From a virus, in the IMG/VR virus record IMGVR_UViG_3300042898_001867, positions 1-35,034 of that record: 35,034 nt of DNA; one strand, written 5' to 3'. The notes below the pieces were generated by a model, which ran no database searches, was not told where the DNA came from, and was given only the letters and a program-made list of their open reading frames with translations. Numbering within the stretch: position 1 is the first letter of the stretch; the number at the start of each line of letters is the position of its first letter. Positions 1 to 6,955 of the stretch are shown here, piece by piece. The translations under genes were made by a program, and so were the position numbers.

Positions 1-337
1 TGTCTCCATAGTAGGTCTTTCTTCTTTCCTTTCTGTTGTGGAGAATATCTAGAATCTCTGTCTTTTCGTCTTGGTCTAATTTCCCAACTAGACTAAAGTC
101 CTTTAGAATGCTGTAGATGTCCTTAAAGATTCCACATCCCCCGTTGTAGCACTTATAAGAAAGGGTGTCGAGATAAAAATTTCCCCTCTTCTTTCTTCCG
201 TCGTGACTATCTCCACAGTATGGACAGGAGAAGTTAAGTCTATTTCCTGCTCGATAAATTTTGTGTTTGTTGTGTTCTCCTGGGAATTCTTTCACCAGGA
301 CGTTGTTAATCAGGTCTTCAATTCTAGTGTCTTGCAT
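1..337 (-). CDS. DNA primase, T4 gp61-like, N-terminal part (cut by window edge)
   Basis: I translated the minus strand from an ATG at 337-335; the frame stays open for 112 codons to the window edge, so the catalytic part lies outside. Residues 34-71 form a zinc ribbon: Cys38-x2-Cys41, followed by GDS and a basic stretch ending in Arg-Gly, then Cys63-x4-Cys68. Order and flanking residues match the T4 gp61 primase zinc-binding domain (CPVCGDS, KARG, HCYNC), which helps recognise single-stranded template and start RNA primers at the replication fork. The second pair is spaced CX4C here, against CX2C in T4. The gene lies 63 bases downstream of the gp32-like gene, separated from it by a terminator, and so sits next to another replication-fork protein. 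The residues after the ribbon are charged and helical. What is seen is the ribbon; the primase identity is inferred from it and from the neighbourhood. Confidence 0.75.
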   Translation of the reverse strand, partial: MQDTRIEDLINNVLVKEFPGEHNKHKIYRAGNRLNFSCPYCGDSHDGRKKRGNFYLDTLSYKCYNGGCGIFKDIYSILKDFSLVGKLDQDEKTEILDILHNRKERRKTYYGD

Positions 338-357
338 AATCTAAATAGGTAAAAGAT

Positions 358-385
358 AAAAAAAGGGGTCTCCGGAAGACCCCTT
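358..385 (-). terminator. Intrinsic terminator after the gp32-like gene
   Basis: The 9-base arms at 363-371 and 377-385 (AAGGGGTCT and AGACCCCTT) pair perfectly around a 5-base loop. Read on the minus strand, the hairpin is followed by a run of T (complement of 358-364). It begins 16 bases after the gp32-like stop codon and ends about 20 bases before the primase start. It should stop or attenuate transcription from the gp32 promoter, keeping abundant gp32 mRNA separate from the primase. Confidence 0.85.
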
Positions 386-400
386 GTTGGTTTCTTTCTA

Positions 401-1354
401 TTATAGATCTGCGTAAAGATCGTCTAGAGATGATGCCGGTGTCGGCGTAGATGAAGTGTTGGGCTGAGCCTTAGTCGAGGTAGAACCGACGTTAGTTGAA
501 GAAGCTTCTGCGAAGAATTCGTTCGACTTGGTAGCAGGTGCAGCAGCAGAGACGTTAGTGGATAGGCCAGCTCCCGAGATGATCTCGTTAACCAATCTTC
601 CGTCAGGTACCGTGTTTCTGATGATCGACATTACCTTCTCTGTTGTCTCGTTGTCCCAGTCTTTGTAGTCGAAAGAAGCTAGATTCTGTGGACCAGTCTT
701 TAGGTACTCTACGATCGAGTCCATGTCTTCCTGGTTCTTCTCCATCTTCTTGCCTTCAACTTCGATTGAACATTTCTCGCCAACGAAAGAGCATAGGTCG
801 TAGTTGTTCCACTCCCCAACTTTTCTAGCGTGAACTGAGAATAATTTACCTTCGAATAGATCGAAAGGATTAGCAGGTGCTCCGTACTCTGGTTTGATCT
901 GTGCTTCGATCATGTCGTTTAGTTTTTTACCAAACTTGAAGATCATGATCTTTCCCTCTAGTTCAGGACGATTTTTGTCTTGAACGATCTGGATCAAGGA
1001 GTAGTAGTCCTCTTTGCGGCTGAAAGACTTAGCAAGTTCTTGGTCTGCTGCAGAATGTGAATTCTTCAACTTCCAGAAGATGTCCTTCAGTACTGATTTT
1101 TTACCTACCGTCGATGGACAGTCTACAGAGAATCCATTCCCCGTTGAAGGGTCTTGCAAATAAACGTAGTACTTGTGGATTTTTGATTTTGTGGGTTCAC
1201 TTGCATTAGGGACGAACCTAATTAGGGATTTGTAAACTCCATCTTTTCCGTCTTCGGGATAGGGTTTGTAAAATTCAAGATCTTTTGATCCTTCTTTTTT
1301 TACTGGAGTCACTAGTGACTCTGCGTCTAGATTGAAAATGTCTAAATTACTCAT
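401..1354 (-). CDS. Single-stranded DNA-binding protein, T4 gp32-like
   Basis: This 317-residue protein is close to T4 gp32 in length (301) and architecture. Its role would be cooperative coating of single-stranded DNA during replication, recombination and repair. Recognisable blocks are an N-terminal segment containing SLIRFVPN, like the gp32 AVIRFLPS strand; a central block with EGKIMIFKFGKKLNDMI, matching gp32 EGKVFKYRFGKKIWDKI; a flexible Ser/Thr/Ala/Pro-rich linker; and an acidic C-terminus SSLDDLYADL, like gp32 DLDDLLNDL. In T4 that tail recruits replication partners. The zinc ribbon of gp32 appears degenerate: where T4 has CSSTHGDYDSCPVC, this protein has CPSTVGKKSVLKD, losing the later cysteine pair. 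A terminator follows, the RuvC-like gene is upstream, and a 104-base leader carries a promoter-like motif. The start is preceded by AAAGGAAAC. Confidence 0.93.
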   Translation of the reverse strand: MSNLDIFNLDAESLVTPVKKEGSKDLEFYKPYPEDGKDGVYKSLIRFVPNASEPTKSKIHKYYVYLQDPSTGNGFSVDCPSTVGKKSVLKDIFWKLKNSHSAADQELAKSFSRKEDYYSLIQIVQDKNRPELEGKIMIFKFGKKLNDMIEAQIKPEYGAPANPFDLFEGKLFSVHARKVGEWNNYDLCSFVGEKCSIEVEGKKMEKNQEDMDSIVEYLKTGPQNLASFDYKDWDNETTEKVMSIIRNTVPDGRLVNEIISGAGLSTNVSAAAPATKSNEFFAEASSTNVGSTSTKAQPNTSSTPTPASSLDDLYADL

Positions 1355-1442
1355 GTTTCCTTTAATTTTTTTAAATTTATTTTAGTTTGTTTTAAATTAC
1401 ACCTATTGTACTCCGGAATCCTCTAAATGTTTCTTCAAACAC

Positions 1443-1452
1443 TGTATATATC
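1443..1452 (-). promoter_or_regulatory. Candidate promoter element upstream of the gp32-like gene
   Basis: The minus strand reads GATATATACA here, about 89 bases before the gp32-like ATG, in a 104-base intergenic region. The same core occurs in the other wide gaps of this window. The leader between it and the start is AT-rich, with long A and T runs. No biochemical evidence is available; the call rests on recurrence of the motif. Confidence 0.4.
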
Positions 1453-1458
1453 CCAAAT

Positions 1459-2121
1459 TTACCCATTTTTCATCACTTCCACCAAAAAGAGGCAGATCCA
1501 AGATGCATCGACTAGATCGTCGATTGGCTTGTTGACTTGGTTTGACTTTGTGATCCATGATGACGAATGAGCAGAGATAATATCGGTAAAGTGGGAAAAG
1601 TTTCCTCCTACTTCCGGTGACTTTTTAACCAGTGCGTGGTACATCTCGTCCTTCTTGAGATTTCCCTTGCCGGCAAACTTCTTGATTGCAGTTGGAGGAA
1701 AGACGTAGAAGTTTTGAGATCCGATGGTGTCCACGATCTTCTTTCTGATGAGGGCCGTCGCCATCGAAATGTCGATCAGTGCATTTCCATTAGATGAAAA
1801 GCTCAGTCCCTCGATGGCGATCTTCACGTCTCCTCCTAGGAAGGGCTCGATGTGGGACCAGAGAGAATCTACAACCTCTTGGAAGTAGTCTATCTTTACT
1901 CTCTCCTTAGCGCTGTACTCCGCAGGCATTTCTTTTTTGGTCAAGAAGAACAGATCTATGCTAGGATCTCCTTCTAAAATGGCATAGGGTTTGTCCTTTG
2001 ACTTTCTGAGGGACTCCGCAGTTCTGTCGGTTCTGGTGAGACTGCCCCAGGAATATTCACCGTCTTTTAAAACGCAGAATGCAGGAGAGGTCAGGGAAAA
2101 GTCTATTCCAATGTAGATCAT
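1459..2121 (-). CDS. RuvC-like Holliday-junction resolvase (RNase H fold)
   Basis: This 220-residue protein has the three acidic motifs of the RuvC superfamily. The first strand is IYIGIDFSLTSPAF with Asp7. The second acidic strand is IAIEGLSFSS with Glu104. A loop and helix follow, with TAIKKFAGKGNLKKDEM at 144-160, like the RuvC segment that contacts DNA. The C-terminal helix is PIDDLVDASWICLF with Asp201, Asp202 and Asp205. Such enzymes bind two metal ions and cut branched DNA. In T4-type phages the equivalent task (junction and branch removal before packaging) is done by gp49, an unrelated endonuclease VII; I infer this enzyme replaces it. It lies between small unknown genes and gp32, and its stop is 104 bases before the gp32 start. 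The insertion between motifs 1 and 2 (residues 20-98) is longer than in bacterial RuvC. A related non-resolvase role for the fold cannot be excluded. Confidence 0.8.
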   Translation of the reverse strand: MIYIGIDFSLTSPAFCVLKDGEYSWGSLTRTDRTAESLRKSKDKPYAILEGDPSIDLFFLTKKEMPAEYSAKERVKIDYFQEVVDSLWSHIEPFLGGDVKIAIEGLSFSSNGNALIDISMATALIRKKIVDTIGSQNFYVFPPTAIKKFAGKGNLKKDEMYHALVKKSPEVGGNFSHFTDIISAHSSSWITKSNQVNKPIDDLVDASWICLFLVEVMKNG

Positions 2122-2156
2122 AAAAGTGTTATAGTGATTAGTGGGGGATAAGTTCT

Positions 2157-2474
2157 CTAGTCCTGGATAGAACTAAAAGTTAGGGTAACTAGGGGATCGG
2201 TGGTAAAATCCAGGGTCACTATTTTATTATCTGTTAAAGACGATAAGATTAGTGATATCTCCTGGAAAATCTGATATGCTAGGTCGGTTTTGGCAAATTC
2301 AACCACAGTTCCATAGTAGATTTTTCCAGCACTTAAAGGTCCTGCCGTTGACAAAGATCTAAAGTACAGATAGACTGAGCTCTGATCAGATTTCATCTCC
2401 GAAAAACTCCGCATCGAGAAAGAACTATACAATTTTTCTGATCCAGAAAGATAAGCAATTCTAATGAACTCCAT
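2157..2474 (-). CDS. Unknown 105-residue protein
   Basis: I do not recognise this protein. It is rich in Ser, Leu and aromatic residues, has no membrane segment, and appears to be a mixed alpha/beta domain with an amphipathic helix near residues 58-75 (AYQIFQEISLILSSL). The ATG at 2474-2472 overlaps the stop of the upstream gene by one base (TAATG), so the two are probably translationally coupled and may act together. Both proteins share a similar composition, with YxF- and Ser-rich strands. A 35-base gap separates it from the RuvC-like gene downstream. Confidence 0.6.
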   Translation of the reverse strand: MEFIRIAYLSGSEKLYSSFSMRSFSEMKSDQSSVYLYFRSLSTAGPLSAGKIYYGTVVEFAKTDLAYQIFQEISLILSSLTDNKIVTLDFTTDPLVTLTFSSIQD

Positions 2475-2809
2475 TAGCTGGAAAGAATTGTTTGTGACAG
2501 GGAAAAACCAGCGCTATAGAAGTCCAGGTAAGAAATAGAACTGCTAGCTAAAATAGAATTATTCCAAAGAGATTCCATATAGTTTCCCGAACCAGTAGAT
2601 CCGGCAGATCCGGTTACTGCATAAAAATCCAGGAGAGTTTGAAAATTGGTAGCAGAAGGAAGAACCGAGCTAGAGTTGACCGAGTCTAAAAAAATATAAA
2701 ATTTAGTAGAAGATGTCTTATATGACCCAACTAGTTCTGGGTTAATTGAAACAGAAAGTGGATTCCCATTAGGGTCAAGGCCATATTGAATTTGAATAAG
2801 ACTTGACAC
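2474..2809 (-). CDS. Unknown 111-residue Ser-rich protein (GTG start)
   Basis: No family is recognised. The reading frame begins with GTG at 2809-2807, eight bases after the stop of the upstream 81-residue gene, and no ATG lies near the start; this makes GTG the likely initiator. The protein is rich in Ser, Asn and Tyr and contains a short Gly-Ser-Thr-Gly stretch (SAGSTGSG) like those in the phage's structural proteins, which hints at a virion component. It ends in TAATG, shared with the next gene. Function unknown. Confidence 0.55.
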   Translation of the reverse strand: MSSLIQIQYGLDPNGNPLSVSINPELVGSYKTSSTKFYIFLDSVNSSSVLPSATNFQTLLDFYAVTGSAGSTGSGNYMESLWNNSILASSSISYLDFYSAGFSLSQTILSS

Positions 2810-2817
2810 GGCGGAAA

Positions 2818-3063
2818 TTACATTTTAGGTTCAACTGCTTGTCCTACTTGTCCTGTGTATTGATAAACTTTAACGAGCTTGTCGTAGCACTTCTCCATCT
2901 GATCGTCGGTTAGACAGTCAACTAGATCGTTTAGAACTCTTTGGTCGTTTCCAGATGCAGCAACTAGAGTGTTCTTCATGTGTTGCTTTAGGTCGTTCTT
3001 ACCGTACATAGGCTGACCGTATTTCATCTCGTTTATTTTGGTTAGTTCTGAAAATGTTCTCAT
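2818..3063 (-). CDS. Unknown small helical protein, 81 residues
   Basis: This is a soluble, mostly helical protein with many charged residues (KNDLKQHMKN, DDQMEKCYDKLVKVYQY) and no membrane segment or recognised motif. It is the first gene after a 33-base gap carrying a promoter-like motif, and would lead a small transcription unit of 81-, 111- and 105-residue proteins running towards the RuvC-like gene. The start ATG follows an A-rich leader (AATAATAAAAAGAA) typical of this window. Function unknown. Confidence 0.6.
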   Translation of the reverse strand: MRTFSELTKINEMKYGQPMYGKNDLKQHMKNTLVAASGNDQRVLNDLVDCLTDDQMEKCYDKLVKVYQYTGQVGQAVEPKM

Positions 3064-3082
3064 TTCTTTTTATTATTTGTCA

Positions 3083-3092
3083 TCTATATATC
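3083..3092 (-). promoter_or_regulatory. Candidate promoter element before the small-gene unit
   Basis: The minus strand reads GATATATAGA about 20 bases before the ATG of the 81-residue gene, in one of the few gaps wider than 30 bases. It matches the core seen upstream of gp32, phoH and two fibre genes. The short distance to the start codon resembles T4 late promoters. Confidence 0.45.
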
Positions 3093-3096
3093 TAAC

Positions 3097-3648
3097 TTAT
3101 CTAGCCATTTCCAAATCAATGGAGAGGTAGTTGTAGTTGAATCCAGCGGAGAAAGACGTGGCGGTCGGGGCATTCTGAGTGTAGTTCAGAGCCAGCTCAG
3201 AAAGTGAAGCAACGGTAACACCTTTAAACTGGACCGTCGTGATGACGTTTCCGTTGTTGTCTAGAATCTGCAGGGGTAAATTCTCCACAAATAGATCTGG
3301 GCTCTTAAAGTTCAGATGCTCTAGCATTGTCTCCAACATCACAAAGTAGTTGGTAAATCCTTCCGCTGCTCTGAAGGTGACATTGAATCCCTGGGAGAAC
3401 ATATTCTGAATTGGAATTGAACTCTGGTAGGTGATAGTCTTGCCTAGTGGTCTAGTCTGAGTTACACTTCCCGCTGCTAGAGAAGGAAATGAAACGGACT
3501 GAATCGTGCTGTTCATAAACTGGGTCAGAGTGTCGTAGGGAAGCGACTGACTCTTCAGATACTGAAAGTACTTGTCCTGAATTCCAGGAGGAAAGAATCC
3601 CTTCGGGAAAACAAAGTAAAAACTATTGGCCCTTGCGTTTAATATCAT
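3097..3648 (-). CDS. Tail-tube-like protein (T4 gp19 / gp48 / gp54 fold)
   Basis: This 183-residue protein is close in length to T4 gp19 (163). The order of segments is similar: an N-terminal strand (SFYFVFPKG); a segment corresponding to the gp19 ALPAGIVEKIPVGF region (VSFPSLAAGSVTQTRPLG, about residues 52-69); a helical or loop part with FTNYFVMLETML; and a C-terminal block FKGVTVASLSELALNY followed by a strand ending near the terminus. In T4 gp19 the last block reads IKGLWPTNVGELQLDW. This pattern fits the hexameric ring fold shared by the tube (gp19) and the tube-initiation proteins gp48 and gp54. I cannot tell which of these roles it plays. It follows the 805-residue gene by six bases, so the two may be assembled together. 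The assignment rests on motif order, not a computed alignment. Confidence 0.55.
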   Translation of the reverse strand: MILNARANSFYFVFPKGFFPPGIQDKYFQYLKSQSLPYDTLTQFMNSTIQSVSFPSLAAGSVTQTRPLGKTITYQSSIPIQNMFSQGFNVTFRAAEGFTNYFVMLETMLEHLNFKSPDLFVENLPLQILDNNGNVITTVQFKGVTVASLSELALNYTQNAPTATSFSAGFNYNYLSIDLEMAR

Positions 3649-3654
3649 AGCTTA

Positions 3655-6072
3655 TTAGAGTTGATTTGCAGATCCGCTGTCCTGTCCAGTTTGATTTACC
3701 GTTGATCCTCTTCTCGCAGCAGGTCCTCCGTTGGTTTGGCCTGCTCTGGTATTACCGTACTTATTTAAAATGGTTAGATCTGCATCTGTGAAGATCCCGG
3801 TCACTGCATCTGTAAAGATCTGCTTGGTGATTCCCACATAGAGTTTATATCCAGGCTGGGTAGGATCTAGGAAGTAGGAGATGATGTCTTCCACTGCCCA
3901 CTGCTGAACTAGCTGTCCTTGAACAGCAGAAGCAATAGCAGACTTCAGCTCAGTTGGACTCAGAGGAGACTTGGTATTAGTTTTAGTTCCTGCATTCTGG
4001 TTGGTCGGGAGGGGAACCACGGTGTCCGTACTTCCCACTATCTGCCAGCTAGACTTTGGATTAACCGCTTCGATAGGAATCTGTACCGGCTGAGCATTAA
4101 CAGGACCGGTAAGAACGGGACCTGTTGATCCAGTTGTCACAACAGAAGGTCTGATTTCCCCCTCCTTCAGCCAGCTTCCCCAGTAGAGAACAGAAGAAGA
4201 ATTTGCAGAGATTGTTAGGGCGTTGGCATTTAGACCTTGATCTATCTGCTTTGCCGCCAAAATAATATCCTTGGAAGAGTCGCTGAGAGCTACCGATCTG
4301 GATGCAAGAGCGGTGTTTAACGCACCTGTAGTTGGGATCTGGTCCTGGATAGCATCGGGATCCGTAGTAGCGGGGGGCCGATTTGAAATATAATACTTTC
4401 TATTGGTGAACTGTAAGACGTCCGTTGCTAGGGTTTCAGAGACTTTAAAAGCAAGCTCCCCCTTAGATGGATTTGCTATGTTCTTGTTGTCGATCGAAGG
4501 TGCAGAAACTTTCTTGTTGCTGTTATTGAGAAACACCATGTAGTAGGTTCCCGAAGATTCCAGGTCGATCAGCTGGGTATTTCCATCTGCTCCCTGCTTA
4601 TAGAAGGTAAACTTGTAGTAGCTGTCAAAAGGAGAGATGTAGATGTATGCCTGACCAATCCCGTACACGGTCTGGTCCTGAACTGCTCCTCCATCTGCTG
4701 CAGTAATTGTATTTCCCTTCACAACTAGATTGGTTAGTGTTGTATTGACTAGACTCCTCTCGTAGAACACGTTACTATACTTGATAATAGTTCTCGGGGT
4801 TGGATTTGAATTTGGAACTGTGATGTTTGATTGAGTTGCCAGCTTATTGTAGATCTTCTGAACCTGTGGAAGATTCTGCAGCTGCAGAGGAGCTATGAAA
4901 GATCCATATTTAGCAGGGTTGTTAGAAGTGTAAGAGGCAATTCTGGTAACTCTAGATTGGTCCGCAGAGTTCACCAGCGTCATGGTGTATCTAAGGGTGA
5001 ACGAGGCTGCAACTCCTGCATTTCTAATAATCGGTCTATACAGGTTTGGGATATTATATGCGTTGGTTTGAACCGTATAGAAATTTGCGGTCTGAACTAG
5101 AGCAGTTCCGATCAGTTCAAGAACTTCAATATTGTTTTGGATGTAGTACTGGTTTCCAATCGAGTTCTGAAAAAGAACAAAGTCTTCTATGAATCCACCG
5201 TTGTCGGTTCCAAAGAACTCAAAAAAGTCTCCGGTATCGGCTGGACCAATAAATGCACCAATATTAGAAAAAGGATCCTCAGACTCAAGGGAAAGGGTGG
5301 AAACTAAATTTGCACCATACGTTGCATATCCTGAGGTAAGGGTTGTATTTAGAACTTCATAGACTCTGACTCTCATCGGGGATCCTACTACAAAACCATT
5401 CCCGCTCTTACTAAGAAGCGATGCAGGGGTTAGGCTAGGAGTTGGCGAGCTGATGTACTGGTTGTTCATGTACAGCAAGCTAGGAACCTTCACCTCAAAG
5501 TACTTGTCGTAGGAGTTAATTCCTATCATCAATGGACTTGGGTTTAGAGTGTATTGACTTGCAAATCCGCTATCTATGAAGATCTGAGAGAACGTAACAT
5601 AAGATCCGTCAACGTCTAAGAAATCTACTCCAAGAATAATTCCATCAATATTTCCTAGATTATAACCAGCAAGAATGTGATATCTTACCGAGTCGTAGGT
5701 GATGCTGAAGTTGCTGCTAAAGGTAACAGGAAGATCTGCACTAGAGGTTAAATTTGGATTAAAGTCGTTGTAGGGAATAATGTAGTTCGGATCCAGAGTA
5801 ATGTAGCTGTTGTCCGAAACTTTCACCACACTGTTAAGAGAGGTGTTCTGGGTAACGCTGTAGTTCTGACCCTGGTTGAAAATCTGAGCGTCGTTAGATG
5901 CAGTTCCGCCAGGTCCTTTGATTATTCCGTTGATCAGTTTATCGTAAGAAACCGTAGGATTTCCAGTGTTAACGAAGTATGTTTCCGGATTGGGTTGGTC
6001 AGCATACATGTACTCCATCACCAGATAAGGAGTTAACTGTACATATTTAGAAGTGGTAGTGTATGTTGCCAT
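3655..6072 (-). CDS. Large structural protein, unknown (805 residues)
   Basis: I do not recognise the family. The protein is rich in Asn, Ser, Thr, Tyr and Ile with an alternating beta pattern, as in phage appendage or baseplate proteins. It contains a short TGSTGPVLTGP stretch near residue 645. About residues 700-770 look helical (LKSAIASAVQGQLVQQ, VEDIISYFLDP), followed by a loop DAVTGIFTDAD and a Gly/Asn/Gln-rich end. It lies in a tight minus-strand unit after the membrane-anchored gene and directly before the tail-tube-like gene. This suggests a tail or baseplate protein, possibly one attached to the tube. The ATG at 6072 follows an A-rich leader without a Shine-Dalgarno sequence. Confidence 0.65.
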   Translation of the reverse strand: MATYTTTSKYVQLTPYLVMEYMYADQPNPETYFVNTGNPTVSYDKLINGIIKGPGGTASNDAQIFNQGQNYSVTQNTSLNSVVKVSDNSYITLDPNYIIPYNDFNPNLTSSADLPVTFSSNFSITYDSVRYHILAGYNLGNIDGIILGVDFLDVDGSYVTFSQIFIDSGFASQYTLNPSPLMIGINSYDKYFEVKVPSLLYMNNQYISSPTPSLTPASLLSKSGNGFVVGSPMRVRVYEVLNTTLTSGYATYGANLVSTLSLESEDPFSNIGAFIGPADTGDFFEFFGTDNGGFIEDFVLFQNSIGNQYYIQNNIEVLELIGTALVQTANFYTVQTNAYNIPNLYRPIIRNAGVAASFTLRYTMTLVNSADQSRVTRIASYTSNNPAKYGSFIAPLQLQNLPQVQKIYNKLATQSNITVPNSNPTPRTIIKYSNVFYERSLVNTTLTNLVVKGNTITAADGGAVQDQTVYGIGQAYIYISPFDSYYKFTFYKQGADGNTQLIDLESSGTYYMVFLNNSNKKVSAPSIDNKNIANPSKGELAFKVSETLATDVLQFTNRKYYISNRPPATTDPDAIQDQIPTTGALNTALASRSVALSDSSKDIILAAKQIDQGLNANALTISANSSSVLYWGSWLKEGEIRPSVVTTGSTGPVLTGPVNAQPVQIPIEAVNPKSSWQIVGSTDTVVPLPTNQNAGTKTNTKSPLSPTELKSAIASAVQGQLVQQWAVEDIISYFLDPTQPGYKLYVGITKQIFTDAVTGIFTDADLTILNKYGNTRAGQTNGGPAARRGSTVNQTGQDSGSANQL

Positions 6073-6087
6073 CTTAAATTTTAATCT

Positions 6088-6687
6088 TTATTTTATTTTC
6101 CAGCTGACAGATCCTCTAAGGTAAGGGGTAGCGTTAAAATTCATTCCCGCTCCAATTCCAAATAGCATGTCCTTTTTGGTCTTAAGTTGGACATCTCCTC
6201 CAATTGAAGGGGAAGGACCTAGGTGGATAGAAGGACCAGCAAAGAAATTACTGCTCAATTCTTTCAAGTAGATTGTTTCCTTGATGACAGGAACATTGAT
6301 GGAAGACTTGAATTTTCTTCCTGCTATTCTGTTCTTAGATATTGTGTCGTTAACCGAGATAAACCCAAGGGTGTCTTCTAGTCTAAATGTGTCGTTGTAG
6401 AAAACTTTAGCATAGTAGTCTTTCAGAATCGAAGCAGTGTCTATGTTTGCAGGAATTTCTTTAACAACTTCTACCTCATGGGTGATGTCCTCGCCCTTCC
6501 TGTAGAAGGTCTGGGTCTTAGTTTCGTAGAAGGTGTCGATCTCATGCTTAATCACCTCATATTTTTTTCCGTTGATGTTCAAAACATCTCCTTTGGACTT
6601 CTTGCCGAAACATCCTTCTTGATAGAAGATAATAATCACAAGTCCTACGATGATTAGGTAGGGGACGATTTTTTTAAGTGTTTCCAT
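6088..6687 (-). CDS. Membrane-anchored envelope protein with beta-rich C-terminus
   Basis: In this 199-residue protein residues 1-6 are short and basic, and residues 7-23 form one strongly hydrophobic segment (IVPYLIIVGLVIIIFYQ). A Cys at about residue 26 follows but lacks a good lipobox. A polar periplasm-like region contains TFYETKTQTFYRKGED and other short strands. The last 55 residues look like paired amphipathic beta strands (FFAGPSIHLG, LFGIGAGMNFN, YLRGSVSWKIK), as at the end of outer-membrane barrel proteins. The protein could therefore span the periplasm from inner to outer membrane. A one-piece spanin or an injection-channel or envelope modifier are possibilities; neither is proven. 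Its start overlaps the preceding coiled-coil gene by 14 bases. Confidence 0.6.
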   Translation of the reverse strand: METLKKIVPYLIIVGLVIIIFYQEGCFGKKSKGDVLNINGKKYEVIKHEIDTFYETKTQTFYRKGEDITHEVEVVKEIPANIDTASILKDYYAKVFYNDTFRLEDTLGFISVNDTISKNRIAGRKFKSSINVPVIKETIYLKELSSNFFAGPSIHLGPSPSIGGDVQLKTKKDMLFGIGAGMNFNATPYLRGSVSWKIK

Positions 6688-6934
6688 TGTCTTTTAGTTC
6701 GTATATTAGTGTGAAAGGATTTAGTTTTCCCGGCCCGTACTTTTCTTCTAGGTATTTAACCAGGTCAACCTCCTCTTCTCTTAGAGATTCTAGGCTGTCG
6801 ATGAGTTCTTTTGCTCTTTTGTTTAGCAATTCAATTTCAAATTGAACCCCCTGAATTTGGGAGTGAACCTCTCCAAATTTAGTCTTCAAGTTTCTTGCTC
6901 TTTTTTCCTCTTTAACTGTTAAATTTTTCTCCAT
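6674..6934 (-). CDS. Small coiled-coil protein, 86 residues
   Basis: This is a highly charged helical protein with heptad-like spacing across about residues 8-65 (VQFEIELLNKRAKELID, ESLREEEVDLVKYLEEKYG) and no membrane segment. It directly follows a collagen-like tail-fibre gene and overlaps the membrane-anchored gene by 14 bases. T4 has a similarly small coiled-coil fibre-assembly chaperone, gp57A; the size and position make a chaperone role conceivable, but I see no sequence match. A lysis-related partner of the next gene is the alternative. Confidence 0.6.
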   Translation of the reverse strand: MEKNLTVKEEKRARNLKTKFGEVHSQIQGVQFEIELLNKRAKELIDSLESLREEEVDLVKYLEEKYGPGKLNPFTLIYELKDNGNT

Positions 6935-6955
6935 ATTTATCTGTCTGTATTATAT

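Noticed and set aside
3655-3900. EF-hand or peptidoglycan-binding motif near the end of the 805-residue protein (DAVTGIFTDAD)
   Set aside because: Only one loop-like stretch is present; the flanking helices and the rest of either motif are missing.
6605-6687. Lipoprotein signal at the start of the 199-residue protein
   Set aside because: A Cys follows the hydrophobic segment, but the preceding residues (Gln-Glu-Gly) do not fit a lipobox; a plain membrane anchor is more likely.
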